This document shows positions 32,241 through 36,554 of a stretch of DNA of 36,554 nucleotides, in pieces. This stretch comes from Oscillospiraceae bacterium (GTDB taxonomy: Bacteria; Bacillota; Clostridia; Oscillospirales; Ruminococcaceae). The stretch lies in NCBI GenBank assembly GCA_009781425.1, contig WQYC01000028.1, forward strand, positions 1 through 36,554, given 5' to 3'. Both the position numbers and the translations under genes were made by a program. Position 1 is the stretch's first letter; every line of letters starts with the position of its first letter. Under the pieces are notes generated by a model. That model saw only the letters and a program-made list of their open reading frames with translations, ran no database searches and was not told the DNA's origin.

Positions 32241-33481
32241 AAAACAAAACAAAAAAATCGCTGTCGGAGAAGCAGCAGGAATGTTTGGAGCTTCTCAAAG
32301 ACGAAAAACTTCAGCGAATCAATATTTTAGAGGGAAGCGTGCGCTCGGGGAAGACGTATGTTTCCCTGCTTTTATGGGGTTTTTGGGTTGTGACAAAGGA
32401 GCCGTCCTGCACTTTTTTAATGGCAGGAAAAACGCTGATGACTCTCAAGCGAAACGTCTTAGAATTATTAGCAGATATTTTTGAAGGGAATTTTTCTTAC
32501 TCGCTCGCTAAAAAAGAAGCCAAGCTTTTCGGGCGGCGGATTTATTTAGAGGGTGTCAGTGATGCTCGCAGTGAGGGAAAAATCCGCGGTTTAACGCTTG
32601 ACGGTGCGTACTGCGACGAGCTGTCCTTGTTTGAGGAAGACTTCTTTAAAATGCTGTTGTCGCGGTTATCTAAAGAAGGCGCGAAGCTCTTCGCGACTAC
32701 TAACCCCGACCACCCGAATCACTGGCTCAAACGCGAGTATCTTGACAATCAAACGCTCGATTTACTCGACGTAAAATTCACGCTTGACGATAATATTTAT
32801 TTGTGTCCAAAGTATGTTGAAAGCCTCAAAAAAGAGTACACCGGAATGTATTACGACAGGTTTATTTTGGGGCTTTGGGTGGCGGCTGAGGGTAGAATTT
32901 ACGGCGAGTTCGACAAAGCAAAAATGGTTCTCAGCGACGCGGAAATGCGTGCGCGATTTGAGGAAAATCCATTACTTTTTACAATCGTCGGTGTGGATTA
33001 CGGAGGCAACAGAAGCGCGAGCGTTTTCAGTCTTGTGGGTTTCGACAAAGGCTTCAAAAACGTTTATCTTCTGCGCGAGCATTACGACAAGCAGAACAAA
33101 TCTGCCGAAAGTTTAATTGCGGATTTTACGCAGAAAATCGCCGAGTGGCGCGAGGAATTCCCCGCTTTGAAGGCTGTTTTCTGCGACAGCGCGGAGCAAT
33201 TGCTGATTAAAAGCTTTCGTTACGCTGTGCCTGTTGAAGTGAAAAACGCGCTTAAACGTCCGATAAATCAGAGAATTGCAATGCTGTGCAGACTTGTTTC
33301 GGCGGGGCGTTTTTATGTAAATTCAAGCTGTACGAAGTTTATTGAAGCAGTGGAAAACGCTGTCTGGGACGGGAAGCAGGGCAAGGACACGCGGCTCGAC
33401 GACGGTAGTGTAAACATCGATTCGCTTGATGCGTTTGAGTATGCGATTGAGAGGTACGAGCGGGAATTATTCAAGTTCTAA
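32237..33481 (+). CDS. Phage terminase large subunit
   Basis: TerL is the ATP-driven motor and nuclease that packages phage DNA into capsids. The 414-residue protein has Walker A GSVRSGKT (33-40), a Walker B-like strand ending LDGAYCDELS, the coupling motif ATTNP, and the C-terminal RNase H-like nuclease with acidic residues in VGVDYGG, FCDSAEQ and DSLDAFEYAI. Length and motifs suggest the PBSX-type TerL group. The start is TTG at 32237 overlapping the upstream stop, with GGGGAGG just before. All motifs look intact, but no portal, protease or capsid gene follows, so it is part of a prophage remnant. Confidence 0.92.
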   Translation: MKNKTKKSLSEKQQECLELLKDEKLQRINILEGSVRSGKTYVSLLLWGFWVVTKEPSCTFLMAGKTLMTLKRNVLELLADIFEGNFSYSLAKKEAKLFGRRIYLEGVSDARSEGKIRGLTLDGAYCDELSLFEEDFFKMLLSRLSKEGAKLFATTNPDHPNHWLKREYLDNQTLDLLDVKFTLDDNIYLCPKYVESLKKEYTGMYYDRFILGLWVAAEGRIYGEFDKAKMVLSDAEMRARFEENPLLFTIVGVDYGGNRSASVFSLVGFDKGFKNVYLLREHYDKQNKSAESLIADFTQKIAEWREEFPALKAVFCDSAEQLLIKSFRYAVPVEVKNALKRPINQRIAMLCRLVSAGRFYVNSSCTKFIEAVENAVWDGKQGKDTRLDDGSVNIDSLDAFEYAIERYERELFKF

Positions 33482-33497
33482 AAAGAAAGGATTTAAC

Positions 33498-33653
33498 ATG
33501 AATATCAAGAATATGTTTAGAAAAAGTACAAGCGGGTTGCGGGTGTGTTATGCTCTAATAGATGTTTTAATCAAACATCGAAAATTGCAGGCGAGGACTG
33601 TAATTGGAGCAGAGAGATTGTGTCGGTGGCGTATGCAATTCTGTCAAAAATAA
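33498..33653 (+). pseudogene. Stub of the next phage gene, probably portal protein
   Basis: Seventeen bases after terL, AAAGG and ATG open a frame reading MNIKNMFRKSTSG, the kind of start seen in phage portal proteins, which normally follow TerL. After about 13-15 codons the sequence changes character and the frame stops at 51 residues. I interpret this as the 5' stub of a portal gene cut by deletion or by insertion of the recombinase module; the remainder is not in the window. Confidence 0.4.
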
Positions 33654-33672
33654 ATGAAGAAAGGATTATAAA

Positions 33673-33825
33673 GTGGAAAATAATAAAATCGTGCCGCCGA
33701 TACAGCTTGAAAAGCGTATAGGCGGTATAACATATTTGGTTGCTGTCAATTTTAAAACGAGCGGGGAAACTGCAAAGGAAAAAATCTTACGCTTGATTAA
33801 AAGAGAGGTGAATAATATTGCCTAA
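33673..33825 (+). CDS. TnpW-family transposon-encoded small protein
   Basis: A 50-residue protein with a GTG start about eight bases after AAAGG. It reads EKRIGGITYLVAVNFKTSG then KEKILRLIKREV, matching the short TnpW family found beside large serine recombinases in Tn4451-like and other clostridial mobile elements. Its function is unknown. It overlaps the start of the recombinase gene by 8 bp, so they are co-translated. The recognition is by pattern recall; the neighbour supports it. Confidence 0.75.
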   Translation: MENNKIVPPIQLEKRIGGITYLVAVNFKTSGETAKEKILRLIKREVNNIA

Positions 33826-35719
33826 TTCTCAAAGCTCTGAAACTTCCCGCCGGAAAGAGGATAATATGTACAATCAAAAGTTAAAAATCGCATACGAGCG
33901 ATTGAGCCGTGATGACGAGCAACAAGGAGAGAGCAACTCTATAACAAATCAAAAGTTGTTGTTAGAGGAGTATGCAGAGCGGAACGGTTTCACGAATCTA
34001 ATACACCTTATCGATGACGGTTGGAGTGGTACTCGGTGGGATAGACCCGGTATAGTCAAGTTAATTGAAGAAGTGGAAGCAGGGAAAGTCGGGCTTGTAC
34101 TTGTAAAAGACATGAGCCGTTTGGGGCGCGACCATTTAAGAGTAGGGCTTTTAATGGAGCAATTCCGTGAGCGCGGTGTGAGATTTATTTCGGTAAGTGA
34201 CGGAGTAGATACGGCGAATGGCGAGGACGATTTTCTTCCGTTTCGGAACATACTTCACGAATTTTATGTCAGAGATACTTCAAGGAAAATCAAAGCGGCT
34301 TTTCATAGTCGCGGAATGTCGGGTAAGCCCACGGCAAGCATACCGCCTTACGGCTATTTGAAATCCCCTGAAGATAGGCATAAGTGGATAGTAGACCGTG
34401 AAGCCGCCGAAGTAATAAAGCGCATTTATAACCTTACTATGGACGGAAAAGGTGCGTATCAAATATGCTGTATTCTTAAAGAGGATAAAGTGCCTGTACC
34501 CGGTTATCACTTGCAGAAAAAAGGTGTCGGACTTCATAAAAGTCATGTTTTCCCCGACCCATACAACTGGAGCAGTTCGACAATATGCAACATTCTCAAA
34601 AAGAGAGAGTATCTCGGTCATCTTGTTAATTTTAAGTCTAAGAAAAACTCATACAAAGATAAAAGAAATCACTATGTTCCCGAAAGCGAATGGGTTATAT
34701 TTGAAAACAGTCATGAGCCGATTATAGACCAAGTGACATTTGACAATGTACAGCGCATACGAGGGAACGTCAAACGCCGTCCCGACGGTTGGGGTTATAC
34801 TCACCCACTTACAGGATTATTATTCTGTGCTGATTGCGGTGGTAAGCTATATTGTCATAGGATTTATAACGGCAAGGATAAGCCGACCTATGTATGCGGT
34901 AATTATGCCAAAGGCTCGGCAGTAATTCGTTCGGGAATTGTATGCGAAACAGGACACCGCATAGACGCAACATCACTCATGGGGTTAATCAAAGATACGC
35001 TGAAAAGTATTATCAGCTTTGCGGAAAATGACAAGACAGCGTTCGAGAACGCTGTGCGTGAAACATTCACCGCCAAACACACGGAAGATACGAAAAAGAA
35101 CGGAAAAAGACTTATTGTTTGTGAACAACGCACCGCTGAAATAGAAACGCTTTACAAGAAAATTTATGAAGATAACGCTCTTGGCAAACTACCCGACAAA
35201 CGCTTTGCTATGCTGTCTGCTGAATACGAGAATGAGCAAATTGCACTTGAAAAAGAAATATCTGAATTAAAAGTGAGCGTTGCTCAATTTGAGGACAGTT
35301 GGAAACAAGTTGCGAAATTCACAGCATTGATAAAGCGTTACGCTGATTTTGAAGAAATGACGGTGACAATGTTAAACGAATTTGTTGAAAAAATTGTTGT
35401 TCATGAGCGCGCTCACAAAAGCAGTATTGATATTGTTCAAAATGTAGAGATTCATTTTAATTTTATCGGTGAATTTATTGCACCTATACCGAATGTTGAA
35501 ATTGACCCTGCTGTATTAGCGGAACAGGAAGAAGAACAGCGCAAAATTGCAGAACGAAAAAAACGGCTACGTCAGAATTACCAAAAGCGCAAAGCAAACG
35601 GAAAACAAAAAGAATGGGAGCAGAAATACGAAAAAAGGCGCAAGGCTTTGAAAGCCGAGAAACGAGCAGTTTTACTTGCAGAGGGGTTGCAACTCGGGAA
35701 AAATGCTACAGCAGTATAA
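33818..35719 (+). CDS. Large serine recombinase (TnpX-like, DUF4368 type)
   Basis: This 633-residue site-specific recombinase excises and inserts a mobile element through a serine nucleophile, S30 in YERLSRDDE. Domains are the resolvase catalytic domain (about 22-170; KDMSRLGRDH, EFYVRDTSRKIK), the recombinase DNA-binding domain (about 195-310), a zinc ribbon (CADCGGKLYC, then two further cysteines, about 335-385), a coiled coil (about 430-500) and a DUF4368-like, Lys/Arg-rich C-terminus. The start is TTG at 33818 with GAGAGGTG upstream; the ATG at 33866 (GGAAAGAGG five bases upstream) is an equally credible start. It is AT-rich relative to the core genome and is followed by a terminator. Confidence 0.93.
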   Translation: MPNSQSSETSRRKEDNMYNQKLKIAYERLSRDDEQQGESNSITNQKLLLEEYAERNGFTNLIHLIDDGWSGTRWDRPGIVKLIEEVEAGKVGLVLVKDMSRLGRDHLRVGLLMEQFRERGVRFISVSDGVDTANGEDDFLPFRNILHEFYVRDTSRKIKAAFHSRGMSGKPTASIPPYGYLKSPEDRHKWIVDREAAEVIKRIYNLTMDGKGAYQICCILKEDKVPVPGYHLQKKGVGLHKSHVFPDPYNWSSSTICNILKKREYLGHLVNFKSKKNSYKDKRNHYVPESEWVIFENSHEPIIDQVTFDNVQRIRGNVKRRPDGWGYTHPLTGLLFCADCGGKLYCHRIYNGKDKPTYVCGNYAKGSAVIRSGIVCETGHRIDATSLMGLIKDTLKSIISFAENDKTAFENAVRETFTAKHTEDTKKNGKRLIVCEQRTAEIETLYKKIYEDNALGKLPDKRFAMLSAEYENEQIALEKEISELKVSVAQFEDSWKQVAKFTALIKRYADFEEMTVTMLNEFVEKIVVHERAHKSSIDIVQNVEIHFNFIGEFIAPIPNVEIDPAVLAEQEEEQRKIAERKKRLRQNYQKRKANGKQKEWEQKYEKRRKALKAEKRAVLLAEGLQLGKNATAV

Positions 35720-35725
35720 TTATTG

Positions 35726-35767
35726 AAAAATAAGCATTTCAAGCGAAAATTTGAAGTGCTTATTTTT
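35726..35767 (+). terminator. Terminator after the large recombinase
   Basis: A 17-bp stem with one G-U pair (aaaaataagcatttcaa at 35726-35742, ttgaagtgcttattttt at 35751-35767) and an eight-base loop, followed by T. The next 40 bp carry a modest AT-rich promoter region and GGAG for the resolvase gene. Confidence 0.85.
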
Positions 35768-35782
35768 TATGGTATTCTTTAA

Positions 35783-36418
<636 letters not shown>

Positions 36419-36519
36419 ACTGTCACAAGGCAAGCCTTTTGACATAAGCCGTTTTTAAGATAAAATAATACAGAATTAACAAAATTTGGCTAAAATTTTC
36501 ACATTTTCTACAAAAATGC

Positions 36520-36548
36520 TTGACTTATAAAGAAAATTATGTTAAAAT
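36520..36548 (+). promoter_or_regulatory. Promoter of a gene beyond the right edge
   Basis: TTGACT (36520-36525), 17-bp spacer and TAAAAT (36543-36548), with extended -10 TATG. No gene is seen between 36419 and the window end, so the target lies outside. Confidence 0.75.
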
Positions 36549-36554
36549 TTATAA

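Overview
The window looks like a chromosomal segment of an anaerobic, spore-forming member of the Clostridia (Firmicutes), probably a relative of the Ruminococcaceae/Oscillospirales. Supporting signs are a germination protease (gpr), a giant 2-hydroxyacyl-CoA dehydratase activase-type protein, a K+-dependent membrane pyrophosphatase, a clostridial-type thymidylate synthase, strong Shine-Dalgarno sequences, frequent TTG/GTG starts, and promoters close to TTGACA-17-TATAAT. The species assignment is inference.

Layout. Positions 1-8,500 are mostly minus strand: a membrane protein, lysC, thyA, folA and hppA read leftward as a likely operon, preceded by secG and rnr. A pair of back-to-back promoters at 8,503-8,548 separates secG from a rightward uridine-kinase-like gene. 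Positions 9,500-17,900 read rightward: the 1,428-residue activase/dehydratase-like protein, an SPFH (band 7) membrane protein, PcrA helicase and a glutamine-rich orphan. Positions 18,000-19,900 hold an OFA-type MFS transporter overlapping a NiaX-like ECF substrate-binding protein. Positions 19,900-20,950 hold a small ribbon-helix-helix regulator, too short for ordinary ORF lists, divergent from an AT-rich zinc-ribbon membrane protein. gpr follows on the minus strand. Positions 21,860-28,150 form a four-gene phosphorelay operon: soluble hybrid kinase, single-domain receiver, membrane hybrid kinase, and receiver plus a degenerate GGDEF domain. A convergent zinc-ribbon/disordered/membrane protein follows (28,215-29,768), and its promoter is nearly identical to that of the phosphorelay operon. 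A PadR regulator and its DUF1700-like membrane partner follow at 30,079-31,519.

Positions 31,520-36,554 are accessory DNA. They contain a compact locus that looks like a type I toxin-antitoxin module (29-residue hydrophobic peptide, convergent small RNA, shared bidirectional terminator), a prophage remnant (terminase small-subunit-like gene and TerL, then only a stub of the next gene), and a recombination module of TnpW, a TnpX-like large serine recombinase and a small resolvase. These genes are visibly more AT-rich than the core.

The most interesting items are the type I toxin-antitoxin-like locus, the phosphorelay operon with its inactivated GGDEF output and its promoter twin, the ribbon-helix-helix/zinc-ribbon divergent pair with helical-turn direct repeats, and three short palindromic or tandem repeats that have entered genes or leaders (pcrA, the activase 3' end, the padR leader). 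No tRNA, rRNA or CRISPR array was seen. All family names come from reading motifs; no database search was run.
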